DNA of 64,000 nucleotides from Vibrio sp. DW001 (lineage in GTDB: Bacteria > Pseudomonadota > Gammaproteobacteria > Enterobacterales > Vibrionaceae). Below the pieces are notes generated by a model. That model did not search any database. It saw nothing but the letters and a program-made list of their open reading frames with translations, and was not told the DNA's origin. How positions within the stretch are numbered: the stretch's first letter is position 1; every line of letters begins with the position of its first letter. Both the position numbers and the translations under genes were made by a program. The stretch is from NCBI RefSeq assembly GCF_029016285.1, contig NZ_CP091975.1, forward strand, positions 372,001-436,000, written 5' to 3'. This document shows, piece after piece, positions 28,322 through 40,878 of this stretch.

Positions 28322-28927
28322 GTGAAAACACACTTTATCCACAGGAGCCTGTGTATAAAGTGTGTGTGAAGCATGTATTAATCGGTATTGAAATAAAACA
28401 CCAATAAAACCACTTTTTTCTCAGAAAACAGTTGCTAAGTTAAGTGCACTCTCTATAATGCGCCTCACTGACACGGTAGAGCCCACAAGGCTTTGCAGAG
28501 AAATCAGTAAGACGAGCAGCTTGAAAAAGCCCTTCGAAATTAAAATGAAAAAGTATTTGACTCTTCACTTTAAATCGCTAGAATGCACGTCCGCTTCAAG
28601 GAAAGCTTTACAGCAACCGAGAAGCAACGCTCTTTAACAATTTAAACCTATATCAATCTGTGTGGGCACTCGTTGATGACAATCGAAGATGATTCTCTGC
28701 TTTAGGGCACGAAATCAACAACGGTTTCAATGAACTGAGTGACCTAATTTGATGCTTATTTTGTTTTTACTTTTTTAAAAGTGAAAGCGAATTAACGTTG
28801 AACACAGTTATTTAAATATCACTCTGTTGGAGTGATAGAACTTTAAAGAACACTTTACTATTTAACCTTTGGTTATCTAAAGTAAAAGGCAATTTAAAGT
28901 CAGTATTCATTGAGCCAAAAAGAACTT
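28322..28927 (+). promoter_or_regulatory. rrn operon promoters and leader
   Basis: Two promoters are readable. P1 has TTGCTA (28,432) and TATAAT (28,454) 16 bp apart, followed by GCGCCTC. P2 has TTGACT (28,557) and TAGAAT (28,579), also 16 bp apart. The antitermination boxA GCTCTTTAACA is at 28,629-28,639. The remainder is the 16S precursor leader. Identical-looking boxA recurs in the 16S-23S spacer. No protein gene is present. Confidence 0.8.
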
Positions 28928-30480
<1,553 letters not shown>

Positions 30481-30566
30481 AACGATGATTGCGCATGATG
30501 AGTGTCCACACAGATTGAAATAGGTTTAGAAGTTAAAAGAGAAAGGAATTGTACTTCCTAGTAAAT

Positions 30567-30642
30567 GGGGCTATAGCTCAGCTGGGAGAGCGCTTCGCTG
30601 GCAGCGAAGAGGTCTGCGGTTCGATCCCGCATAGCTCCACCA
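30567..30642 (+). tRNA. tRNA-Ala (anticodon GGC) in the 16S-23S spacer
   Basis: This 76-nt tRNA has acceptor GGGGCTA/TAGCTCC, anticodon loop CTGGCAG (GGC), T-arm GGTTCGATCCC and encoded CCA. It is the only tRNA in the spacer; the Ile(GAU)+Ala(UGC) pair common in such spacers is absent. Confidence 0.97.
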
Positions 30643-31034
30643 TTTTTAAGTGTTTTTATCTCAACGGAGATGAGAGTATTTAAAAATGGTTTTTTTCTTT
30701 AAGTAGAATGAAATCTCGCTCTTTAACAATTTGGAAAGCTGACTGATAAATAATTGATTATTATTTATCAAAATAAAAGTTCTCAAATCCTATTGGATCC
30801 TTTTTTAAAAGGAAACTCTAGGATCTTGTTGTCACTTCGGTGATAACAAACCAACACACATTCAAGTGTTCTTGGAAACACCTAACTTCGGTTAGATGTT
30901 TAATATTTGAGTCCGGCAAAATCGAAAATGTTGTCTCGCTCATTCAAATAATGAGGCAACGATAGAAACCTTGGTTGCTAATACAATAACAATTCGTTGT
31001 TATTTCGCGTAAGCGAAACCCTTTGGGGTTGTAT
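30643..31034 (+). promoter_or_regulatory. 16S-23S spacer, distal part, with boxA
   Basis: This is AT-rich spacer with a second boxA GCTCTTTAACA at 30,718-30,728 for antitermination into 23S, plus sequences complementary to the 23S 3' flank (TTGTATGGTTAA / TTAACCATACAA) that form the 23S processing stem. Confidence 0.75.
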
Positions 31035-33926
<2,892 letters not shown>

Positions 33927-34047
33927 TACAACACCCAAGGGGTTTTGTGGACTCAATGTAAGAACATTGAATGTGTGAAAACTTTTATTTAAGTCAGTAA
34001 TCCAGATTATTAAAGTTTTCTATCGTGATAGGAAGCTTGACCAAATT

Positions 34048-34166
34048 TGCTTGGCGACCATAGCGTTGTGGACCCACCTGAACCCATGCCGAACTCAGAA
34101 GTGAAACGCAACAGCGCCGATGGTAGTGTGGGGTCTCCCCATGTGAGAGTAGGACATCGCCAGGTT
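34048..34166 (+). rRNA. rrf: 5S ribosomal RNA
   Basis: TGCTTGGCGACCATAGCG at the 5' end pairs with CGCCAGGTT at the 3' end; the central CCGAACTCAGAAGTGAAACG is the conserved 5S loop region. About 119 nt. Confidence 0.97.
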
Positions 34167-34259
34167 TTAATATCGTTTTTATCTTTTTTAGGAAGGATAA
34201 AGGCAAAAACTAGTTAAAGCATTGTTTATGAGACTTTAATTAGCGTAAGAATACCATGT

Positions 34260-34336
34260 GGAGTGGTAGTTCAGTTGGTTAGAATACCGGCCTGTCACGC
34301 CGGGGGTCGCGGGTTCGAGTCCCGTCCACTCCGCCA
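34260..34336 (+). tRNA. tRNA-Asp (anticodon GTC), distal gene of the rrn operon
   Basis: This 77-nt tRNA has acceptor GGAGTGG/CCACTCC, anticodon loop CTGTCAC (GTC), T-arm GGTTCGAGTCCC and encoded CCA. It is 94 bp after 5S and before the first good terminator, so it is probably transcribed with the rRNAs. Degenerate relatives follow it downstream. Confidence 0.97.
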
Positions 34337-34358
34337 GTTCTTACAAGAAACGTTCAGA

Positions 34359-34387
34359 AGCCTCAGCAGAAATGCTGGGGCTTTTTT
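34359..34387 (+). terminator. rrn operon terminator
   Basis: AGCCTCAGCA-gaaa-TGCTGGGGCT followed by TTTTT, 22 bp after tRNA-Asp. Confidence 0.92.
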
Positions 34388-34431
34388 GCGTTTATAGAAG
34401 AAAATAATACCCTGTGGAGAGGGAGTGGCCG

Positions 34432-34523
34432 TTCAGTTGGTTCGCTTTTTGTTAAGGGAGGCCGACCTGTCACACTGGAGGCGCGTGGTTGTACATAGTA
34501 AGCGAGTCCCGTCCACTCCGCCA
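34432..34523 (+). pseudogene. Degenerate tRNA-Asp copy with insertions
   Basis: Both ends match tRNA-Asp (GGAGTGG..GTTCAGTTGGTT and CGAGTCCCGTCCACTCCGCCA), and GACCTGTCAC keeps the anticodon loop. The D-arm to anticodon interval and the variable/T region carry extra bases (total 92 instead of 77). The anticodon and T stems no longer pair, so it should not make a working tRNA. The flanks before and after it also duplicate those of tRNA-Asp. Confidence 0.85.
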
Positions 34524-34534
34524 GTTCTTACAAG

Positions 34535-34580
34535 AAAAGTTCAGAAGCCTCAGCAGAAATGCTGGGGCTTCTGAACTTTT
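34535..34580 (+). terminator. Second, longer copy of the rrn terminator
   Basis: AAAAGTTCAGAAGCC..CAGCA-gaaa-TGCTG..GGCTTCTGAACTTTT is a near-perfect 21-bp stem. Its core is identical to the terminator at 34,359; here the outer arms also pair. Confidence 0.9.
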
Positions 34581-35145
34581 AAGTTTGGTATAGATCAGAG
34601 AAATGACCTGAACGACAAGATGGTTGCCATGGAGCTGACATCAATGGGTAGGGAGTCCCATTGCTAAGCGTACAAGGATGTCTTGAGCGGTCGGAGGAAT
34701 GACATCCATATTAGTCATAAACGCATAGCTTACTACTAGAATACCCTCTGAATGGTCGCAAAGTTGGTTCGCTTTTTGCGTTTTAAGCTTAATAGGGGTC
34801 AGGGAAATGACTTGATCAACAGTATGGTTGTCATGGAGCCGACATCAATGGGCAGGGAGGCCCATTGCTAAACGTACAGTGATGTCTTGAGAGGCCGACG
34901 GAATGACATCTATATTAGTTATAAACGTGTAGCTTACTATTAGAATAACCTTTGAAGTGGTTACTCAGTTGGTTCGCCTTTTTGTGTGTTTAGCTTAATA
35001 GGAATCAGGAAAACCAACTGCTCAGCAACATGGTTGCCATGGAGCTGGCATCAATGGGCAGGGAGGCCCATTGTTAAGCGTACAGTGATGTCTTGAGCGA
35101 CCGGTGGAATGACATCCATATTAACTTAGCTTTATGATATGAAAA
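34581..35145 (+). repeat. Three-unit tandem repeat of about 205 bp, tRNA-Asp-linked
   Basis: Unit A is 34,581-34,784, unit B 34,785-34,991, and unit C, truncated, 34,992 to about 35,145. Each holds a conserved core (about ATGGAGC.GACATCAATGGG to GAATGACATCC) with a perfect 7-bp stem CAATGGG/CCCATTG inside GACATC/GATGTC arms. Units A and B end in a tRNA-Asp 5'-like piece; in B it is GAAGTGGTTACTCAGTTGGTT against GGAGTGGTAGTTCAGTTGGTT in the gene. No credible ORF crosses the array. The layout recalls the repeats after E. coli tyrT. Confidence 0.85.
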
Positions 35146-35182
35146 ACAGCTTGCCACATTGAACAGGCATGTTAGTAAATAG

Positions 35183-35213
35183 AAGCCTAATTAACGAAAA
35201 TAATTAGGCTTTC
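35183..35213 (+). terminator. Terminator beyond the repeat array
   Basis: AGCCTAATTA and TAATTAGGCT form a 10-bp stem around a 7-nt loop with a short T tract. Confidence 0.7.
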
Positions 35214-35388
35214 AAATATTAACTAATTTATCGAGGTTACTGCTAGCCTCTCTAGTCTCATCTAGTACGTTAAGTTTACAAGTTGACCCGTAGTGTAAAA
35301 TGTTACTTAAAGAGGCTTGCAAGTCCCTAGGGGAGCTTTTTCAATGTATTGCGGCGTGACCTATTAATCTTTTTTCGCCAGGCATAGG

Positions 35389-35980
35389 TCACTCATTAAA
35401 CGCATAGAGAACATCAAAATAACTGTTCAAATAAGTGGTAATTCGGTGATGAACGCTAAAAACGTCTTCTCTCTTTAACGCTTTTTCTATTTGTTTGGGA
35501 TAAGCAGGAAACCTGCTCAATAGTAGAGGCAAATTTTTCTGAATGATGGCTTTTTCAGCTCTTGTGGGTAAGGCATAGAATGATCTTTCTTTAATTTGGT
35601 TAGTTTATTTTCTGGGTCATAGATAATTGTTGAATTAAGTAGATTAAACCAAAAGCAGGTCGAATAACCAATATTAGCTTGGTACTGATTAAGCGTTAGT
35701 TCAAGTGATGTATTTAGATGCTCCATTTCTCGGTAAATTAGTTCAACTTCTACTCCATCTAATAAATAACCGTCATCTTCGACCTCCCAATATTTATTGT
35801 TAATTTCAATGTAGGAAAAAGATCGCTAAAAATGGCCTCTCTAATGGCTTCAGGTATAGGAGAGCGCCAATAGATATAAAAGTCATAGTCGGACAGTTTA
35901 ACTTCATTTTTGGGGGCTCTAGAGCCTCCAAGCGCTATTGCTTCAACACATAACGAAAGCGATTTCACAAGTTTTATCAT
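35389..35980 (-). pseudogene. Nucleotidyltransferase pseudogene with two frameshifts
   Basis: The first frame starts MIKLVKSLSLC and has the nucleotidyltransferase signature LGGSRA....SDYDFYIYW (Gly-Ser and Asp-x-Asp). Near 35,815 the coding similarity shifts frame and continues YIEINNKYWEVEDDGYLLDGVEVELIYREME. Near 35,545 it shifts again and continues AIIQKNLPLLLSRFPAYPKQIEKALKRED to a TGA at 35,389. Joined, this gives a protein of about 195 residues like small KNTase-fold domains. As read it is broken, unless the sequence contains errors. The substrate is unknown. Confidence 0.7.
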
Positions 35981-36047
35981 TTGAATTTGAAACGAGCTGG
36001 TTGGGGCGCAATTGATGAGTTTGTAGAGGTACTAAATGAACAAGATC

Positions 36048-36080
36048 AAAAAAAGCCACGTCTTTCGACATGGCTTTTTG
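36048..36080 (-). terminator. Terminator of the distal tRNA operon
   Basis: On the minus strand AAAAAGCCATG..CGTGGCTTTTTTT forms a stem and T-run just after the last tRNA-Asn. Confidence 0.85.
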
Positions 36081-36084
36081 AAAG

Positions 36085-36160
36085 TGGCTCCCTTTGCTGG
36101 ACTTGAACCAGCGACATACGGATTAACAGTCCGGCGTTCTACCAACTGAACTAAAAGGGA
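36085..36160 (-). tRNA. tRNA-Asn (GTT)
   Basis: 76 nt; acceptor TCCCTTT/AAAGGGA, anticodon loop CTGTTAA, encoded CCA. Last gene of the second tRNA operon; identical by eye to the copies at 36,285 and 36,839. Confidence 0.97.
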
Positions 36161-36173
36161 ACAGATTTTGTAA

Positions 36174-36249
<76 letters not shown>

Positions 36250-36284
36250 GCCGTAACATTAAGCATTTGCATAATGTCTAAATG

Positions 36285-36360
36285 TGGCTCCCTTTGCTGG
36301 ACTTGAACCAGCGACATACGGATTAACAGTCCGGCGTTCTACCAACTGAACTAAAAGGGA
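36285..36360 (-). tRNA. tRNA-Asn (GTT)
   Basis: 76 nt, identical by eye to the tRNA-Asn at 36,085. Lies between two tRNA-Thr genes, showing that the Thr-Asn pair was tandemly duplicated. Confidence 0.97.
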
Positions 36361-36379
36361 ATTGTAACGTTAAGAAAAA

Positions 36380-36455
<76 letters not shown>

Positions 36456-36504
36456 CCGTATTTTTCTTTTAAATAGATGTCCATTTGAACACCAATTTTA
36501 AATA

Positions 36505-36580
36505 TGGTGCCCGGAGGCGGAATCGAACCACCGACACGAGGATTTTCAATCCTCTGCTCTACCGACTGAGCTATCCGGGC
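36505..36580 (-). tRNA. tRNA-Phe (GAA)
   Basis: 76 nt; acceptor GCCCGGA/TCCGGGC, anticodon loop TTGAAAA, encoded CCA. First gene of the second tRNA operon, just downstream of its promoter. Confidence 0.97.
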
Positions 36581-36590
36581 AACGGGCGCT

Positions 36591-36619
36591 ATTAAACGGT
36601 TTTTCTCTGTTAAGGTCAA
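36591..36619 (-). promoter_or_regulatory. Promoter of the second tRNA operon
   Basis: Minus-strand TTGACC (36,614-36,619) and TTTAAT (36,591-36,596) are 17 bp apart. A GC-rich discriminator AGCGCCCG follows, typical of stringently controlled stable-RNA promoters. The same layout recurs at 37,255. Confidence 0.85.
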
Positions 36620-36800
36620 TAGATAATAGCAAAAAATATTGCGTTTGATGATTTTTTATACTTAACGAGCTGTTTAGTCTAGTTAGTAGGCTTGAAAGCA
36701 CTTGTTTGTATAGAGGAGGGAACTATGAAAAGAATGATTTATTAGTAAAAAAAGGAAGTAAGCCAGTATAGAAGGCGTTGATAGCGGTAAGTAATGGCGC

Positions 36801-36833
36801 AAAAAAAAGCCATCTCGCAAGAGATGGCTTTCT
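36801..36833 (-). terminator. Terminator of the first tRNA operon
   Basis: Minus-strand AAAGCCATCTC-ttgc-GAGATGGCTTTTTTTT directly after tRNA-Asn at 36,839. Confidence 0.92.
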
Positions 36834-36838
36834 AAATG

Positions 36839-36914
36839 TGGCTCCCTTTGCTGGACTTGAACCAGCGACATACGGATTAACAGTCCGGCGTTCTACCAAC
36901 TGAACTAAAAGGGA
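36839..36914 (-). tRNA. tRNA-Asn (GTT)
   Basis: 76 nt; last gene of the first tRNA operon. Same sequence by eye as the other two tRNA-Asn genes. Confidence 0.97.
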
Positions 36915-36950
36915 ATTATGATATCTTGTAGAAACAATATATCGATAATA

Positions 36951-37026
36951 TGGTGCCTCGAGGCGGAATCGAACCACCGACACGAGGATTTTCAATCCTC
37001 TGCTCTACCGACTGAGCTATCGAGGC
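36951..37026 (-). tRNA. tRNA-Phe (GAA), variant acceptor stem
   Basis: 76 nt; the body matches the other two tRNA-Phe genes, but the acceptor is GCCTCGA/TCGAGGC instead of GCCCGGA/TCCGGGC. Both strands of the stem changed together at two pairs, so pairing is kept. Confidence 0.97.
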
Positions 37027-37033
37027 AAAAAAA

Positions 37034-37109
<76 letters not shown>

Positions 37110-37167
37110 GCACTTAATTTTTTTGCTTACACATTGAAGTCGTTATTACCGACACCAATGTTTATTA

Positions 37168-37243
37168 TGGTGCCCGGAGGCGGAATCGAACCACCGACAC
37201 GAGGATTTTCAATCCTCTGCTCTACCGACTGAGCTATCCGGGC
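37168..37243 (-). tRNA. tRNA-Phe (GAA)
   Basis: 76 nt; acceptor GCCCGGA/TCCGGGC. First gene of the first tRNA operon. Confidence 0.97.
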
Positions 37244-37254
37244 AACGGAGCGCT

Positions 37255-37283
37255 ATTAAACGGATTTTCGAGCCTATCGTCAA
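37255..37283 (-). promoter_or_regulatory. Promoter of the first tRNA operon
   Basis: Minus-strand TTGACG (37,278-37,283) and TTTAAT (37,255-37,260) are 17 bp apart with discriminator AGCGCTCCG. It is nearly a copy of the promoter at 36,591. Confidence 0.85.
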
Positions 37284-37386
37284 CTTGTTTTTGCAAAAAA
37301 ATTGCAAAAAAGTGACTGTTTGGCGCGATTTTAGTCAATTTGAACTTTTACGTTGAATATTTGCTCTCTTAAATGCCTGATTAGTT

Positions 37387-38520
37387 CTAGTTTGCGTTAA
37401 AGCCTTTTTTATAATTCGTTACTTTTTGTAGGTATTTCCTCGACTCGCTATTTGCATGTTTTTGAGTCAGAGCCCAATAAACTTGATTGGGTTGCAGTGA
37501 ATTCAATTTTGTCATTGCGCGGCTTCTACTTCCTCTATCGAATGTATTCAATACACCACCTGTTCCACCATTATAAGCAGAAATCATGCTGTATTCTAAA
37601 GATAGAGTATCGTTAACGTCTTTTAAGTAGCGGTTTTTTAAGATATAAAAATAGGCCGTGCCAGTGTCTATGTTCTTTTCCGGGTCAAATAAGTATTCGG
37701 GGGTCGGAATACCTGGTTTTTTCTTCACCAGTTTAAATACGTCGGCACCTGCTGTTTTTGGAACAACTTGCATCAGACCATAAGCGTTGGCCCAACTGAC
37801 TGCGTATGGATTGAAGCTACTTTCCGTCTTAATAATTGCGTAGATTAGGTCTTCAGGGATGTCATATTTTTTGGACGCCTTTTGCACAATATTGGCGTAT
37901 TTGTAACTTCTCACTTCATAGTGCTCTTTTACCATAGGTATTTCGACATAGAAGGCTTTTTTGAAATCAACATTTTTGGTTTTCAGTTGTGTGGCGATCA
38001 GATAATCTGCAAATCTATTTGCACGCCATCGCCATTGGATAGGTTGTTTCTCATGATCAACAACTTGTTTGTAAAGAAAAGGCTGACCCTCTAGCGTGAT
38101 ACTAGACGAAGAAAACAGGTCGACACTTGCAGGATCATCAGGTGTCAAAAGCGTAGTAATAATTGCATTTTTTAAGTGTTTTTTTGGATCTGTTGGTGAC
38201 ACCGTTTCTACGACAATCGTGCCATCAGAGAAATTCACTTCAGATCGGCTCAGATAATTGTCGATATACTTTACGTAATTGATTTTGCCAGCCATTCTAA
38301 TTTCATGGCTGCCCCAGCGTTTTTCTATACTTCCAGAAAAATTGCCTATCAAGGCATCTAAGGCTCCCTGATCTTTCTGAAATTGGCCGGGTAGTTGTGC
38401 TAAATTCTTGGCGAATCGATTGGTAGGTTGATAGTCAATGTCATAGAGATGGTTTTCAACAAACTCACGACTACAACCAACTAAAGCGACCAACAGTATT
38501 GAAACTATATATATTTTCAT
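37387..38520 (-). CDS. mltC: Membrane-bound lytic murein transglycosylase C
   Basis: This 377-residue lipoprotein has a signal peptide and lipobox LVALVGCS (Cys near residue 16), an MltC-specific N-terminal domain, then the SLT goose-lysozyme-like domain (about 190-375). That domain carries the catalytic glutamate in IKTESSFNPYAVS, followed by AYGLMQVVPKTAG and SAYNGGTGGV. It cleaves peptidoglycan with 1,6-anhydro ring formation at the outer membrane. ATG 38,520 was preferred over an ATG six codons earlier because the signal peptide then begins MKIYIV. It is third in the mutY-yggX-mltC order. Confidence 0.95.
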   Translation of the reverse strand: MKIYIVSILLVALVGCSREFVENHLYDIDYQPTNRFAKNLAQLPGQFQKDQGALDALIGNFSGSIEKRWGSHEIRMAGKINYVKYIDNYLSRSEVNFSDGTIVVETVSPTDPKKHLKNAIITTLLTPDDPASVDLFSSSSITLEGQPFLYKQVVDHEKQPIQWRWRANRFADYLIATQLKTKNVDFKKAFYVEIPMVKEHYEVRSYKYANIVQKASKKYDIPEDLIYAIIKTESSFNPYAVSWANAYGLMQVVPKTAGADVFKLVKKKPGIPTPEYLFDPEKNIDTGTAYFYILKNRYLKDVNDTLSLEYSMISAYNGGTGGVLNTFDRGSRSRAMTKLNSLQPNQVYWALTQKHANSESRKYLQKVTNYKKGFNAN

Positions 38521-38574
38521 ATGACGTATAAACAACAAAGATGGCGATAAGCCATCTTATTAGACTAATGTGAG

Positions 38575-38847
38575 TTATTGAGTTGGTGGCGTATAGCCCT
38601 CAATAACAATATCTTGACCTTCGAATAGAAATTTAACCATTTCTTCTTCTAGTAGTTTTCTATGTTCAGGATCCATCATATTGAGTTTTTTCTCATTGAT
38701 CAGCATAGTTTGTTTACTTTGCCATAGTGCCCACGCTGGTTTTGAAATATTGTCAAAAATACGTTTGCCTAATTCTCCGGGGTAGAGCTGAAAATCTAGC
38801 CCCTCACCTTCTTTCTTCAGGTGTTCACAAAATACGGTACGACTCAT
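38575..38847 (-). CDS. yggX: Probable Fe(2+)-trafficking protein YggX
   Basis: This 90-residue protein starts [19 protein letters not shown], with the single conserved cysteine, and has [18 protein letters not shown] and the central [18 protein letters not shown]. It is in the family linked to protection of iron-sulfur clusters from oxidants. Start at 38,847 has GGAAAAATT upstream. It lies 20 bp after mutY, whose product carries a [4Fe-4S] cluster. Confidence 0.96.
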   Translation of the reverse strand: MSRTVFCEHLKKEGEGLDFQLYPGELGKRIFDNISKPAWALWQSKQTMLINEKKLNMMDPEHRKLLEEEMVKFLFEGQDIVIEGYTPPTQ

Positions 38848-38867
38848 AATTTTTCCTTCTTTGGTTC

Positions 38868-39923
38868 TCAAACATGCACTTCAAAAGGAAGGCTTAGTAT
38901 CAACTGCTTAACAGGAGCAGCCAGACCAACCTCTTCTGGTTGGGATATGTTATACCAGAGACCCTTCGTTCCTTCCATTATCAAATCAGGTTGCTTGGTT
39001 AATTTGATAAGTACTGGTGTAATGTCGAGATGGTAGTGGCTAAAAGTATGTCTAAAGCTTATCAACGTTTTGTGCGCCTCAACATGGTCATCATGAATCG
39101 AGCGAATGTTTAGTTGATGGGATAAATCTGAACCACTGTTGTCGGGAAAACAATACAACCCTCCCCAGATACCAGTCTGCGGTCTTTGTTCTAACCATAC
39201 TTTATTGTCGTGATATAGAATAGCGAACCACGTTTCTTTTACCGGTTTTTCTTTTTTGGGCTTCTTGGTTGGGAACTCTAGTTGTCGATCTTGTTTCTTG
39301 GCTTCACAATGGTCAGTAATTGGACAGAGTGAGCACTTAGGTTTACTTCGCGTACAAACGAGTGCTCCCATGTCCATCATTGCTTGATTGTATCTGTCCA
39401 CGTTAACAAGGGGTGTGTGTGTTTCTGCTATCGTCCAGAGTTGATTTTCGACACTTTTTTTTCCAGGCCATCCCTCAATCGCAAAAGCTCTGGATAAGGT
39501 ACGTTTAACATTTCCATCAAGTATCGCGTGAGGCTGTTTTAAGACTGAAGATAAAATGGCGGCTGCGGTCGATCGTCCCACTCCCGGAAGGGCGTTCATC
39601 TGCTCCACGTCATGTGGAAACTCCCCATTATGGTGCTCGACCACCATTTTGGCGGCTTTGTGCAGATTACGTGCTCTGGCGTAGTAGCCTAAGCCTGTCC
39701 ATAGATGAAGAACTTCATCTTGGTGAGCGTTAGCAAGGTCATCGACGGTTGGGAACTTTTCTAAAAAGCGGTCGAAATAAGGAATGACAGTAGTGACTTG
39801 AGTTTGCTGTAACATGATTTCTGACAGCCAAACTTTATAAAGCGTTTTATCTTTTTGCCATGGTAAACTTTTTCGGCCAAAGGATTCGTACCAATTTAAT
39901 ATAGCACCTGCAAATGGAGTCAC
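38868..39923 (-). CDS. mutY: A/G-specific adenine DNA glycosylase
   Basis: MutY removes adenine mispaired with 8-oxoguanine. The helix-hairpin-helix and catalytic region are clear: [29 protein letters not shown], and [11 protein letters not shown]. The [4Fe-4S] ligands follow the C-x6-C-x2-C-x5-C spacing ([17 protein letters not shown]), and a C-terminal NUDIX-like 8-oxoG recognition domain covers about 225-351. The start chosen is GTG 39,923 (351 residues), matching the family N-terminus [11 protein letters not shown]; a longer ATG frame to 39,968 is possible. Confidence 0.95.
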   Translation of the reverse strand: MTPFAGAILNWYESFGRKSLPWQKDKTLYKVWLSEIMLQQTQVTTVIPYFDRFLEKFPTVDDLANAHQDEVLHLWTGLGYYARARNLHKAAKMVVEHHNGEFPHDVEQMNALPGVGRSTAAAILSSVLKQPHAILDGNVKRTLSRAFAIEGWPGKKSVENQLWTIAETHTPLVNVDRYNQAMMDMGALVCTRSKPKCSLCPITDHCEAKKQDRQLEFPTKKPKKEKPVKETWFAILYHDNKVWLEQRPQTGIWGGLYCFPDNSGSDLSHQLNIRSIHDDHVEAHKTLISFRHTFSHYHLDITPVLIKLTKQPDLIMEGTKGLWYNISQPEEVGLAAPVKQLILSLPFEVHV

Positions 39924-40086
39924 GACATTCTCTTTTCTGTTTTTATTTGTAGCGAAATTGCACCACAATTAAGGATGAGTGTAAAACACATATATATTAA
40001 GGGTATTTTTTAAAGAAAATTCCTTGCACCATGGGTGAAACTTTGGATAATCCACGCTTTGATTGAACAATGAACAGGCAAAACCG

Positions 40087-40806
40087 ATGAGCGAAGTAAC
40101 GACAAACGAATATACTGAAGATGGTAAGTTAGTACGAAAAATACGTAGCTTTGTACGTCGTGAAGGACGCCTAACAAAAGGTCAAGAAGCGGCTTTAACA
40201 GAGTGCTGGCCTACAATGGGTATCGATTATCAAGATACGCTGCTAGATTGGCAGGCGGTTTTTGGCAATGGTAATCCCGTTGTATTAGAGATTGGTTTTG
40301 GTATGGGGGCGTCATTGGTAGAGATGGCTAAAAATGCGCCAGAAAAGAATTTTATTGGCATCGAAGTACATAGCCCTGGTGTCGGTGCATGTTTGAGTTT
40401 GGCAAGTGATGCAGGTGTGACTAACTTGAGAGTTATGTGCCACGATGCGGTTGAAGTATTCACGCATATGATTCCTGATAACAGTTTGACTACGTTACAA
40501 CTGTTTTTCCCTGACCCTTGGCATAAAAAACGCCACCACAAGCGCCGCATTGTTCAATTGGATTTTGTCGCTATGGTACGTCAAAAATTGATTGTTGAAT
40601 CAGGTGTTTTCCATATGGCAACAGATTGGGAAAACTATGCTGAGCATATGATTGAAGTAATGAACGAAGCGCCAGGTTACGAGAATATCGCGTCTGATGG
40701 GGATTATATTCCTAGACCAGAAGAGCGACCATTAACCAAGTTTGAAGCGCGTGGTCATCGGTTGGGTCATGGAGTTTGGGACATTAAATACAAACATGTA
40801 GGGTAA
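40087..40806 (+). CDS. trmB: tRNA (guanine-N7-)-methyltransferase
   Basis: TrmB (239 residues) methylates G46 in the variable loop of several tRNAs using SAM. Family motifs are [14 protein letters not shown] at the N-terminus, [11 protein letters not shown] (SAM site), [18 protein letters not shown], and the C-terminal [16 protein letters not shown]. The ATG at 40,087 gives MSEVTTNEY, the normal Vibrio start. It is divergent from mutY. Confidence 0.96.
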   Translation: MSEVTTNEYTEDGKLVRKIRSFVRREGRLTKGQEAALTECWPTMGIDYQDTLLDWQAVFGNGNPVVLEIGFGMGASLVEMAKNAPEKNFIGIEVHSPGVGACLSLASDAGVTNLRVMCHDAVEVFTHMIPDNSLTTLQLFFPDPWHKKRHHKRRIVQLDFVAMVRQKLIVESGVFHMATDWENYAEHMIEVMNEAPGYENIASDGDYIPRPEERPLTKFEARGHRLGHGVWDIKYKHVG

Positions 40807-40823
40807 GAGATTACCGAGAGTCA

Positions 40824-40866
40824 GGTGTAATGCTAAAGAGCTTTTTGTATTCCTTAGCTTTACACC
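40824..40866. terminator. Terminator between trmB and hemW
   Basis: GGTGTAA(T)GCTAA and TTAGC(T)TTACACC form a long interrupted stem between convergent genes, serving either or both. Confidence 0.6.
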
Positions 40867-40878
40867 CGCAAGTTCTTA

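Noticed and set aside
34581..35145. Conserved 12-codon ORF (starting ATGGAGC) in each repeat unit
   Set aside because: No ribosome site precedes it, and its conservation is explained by the palindrome it overlaps.
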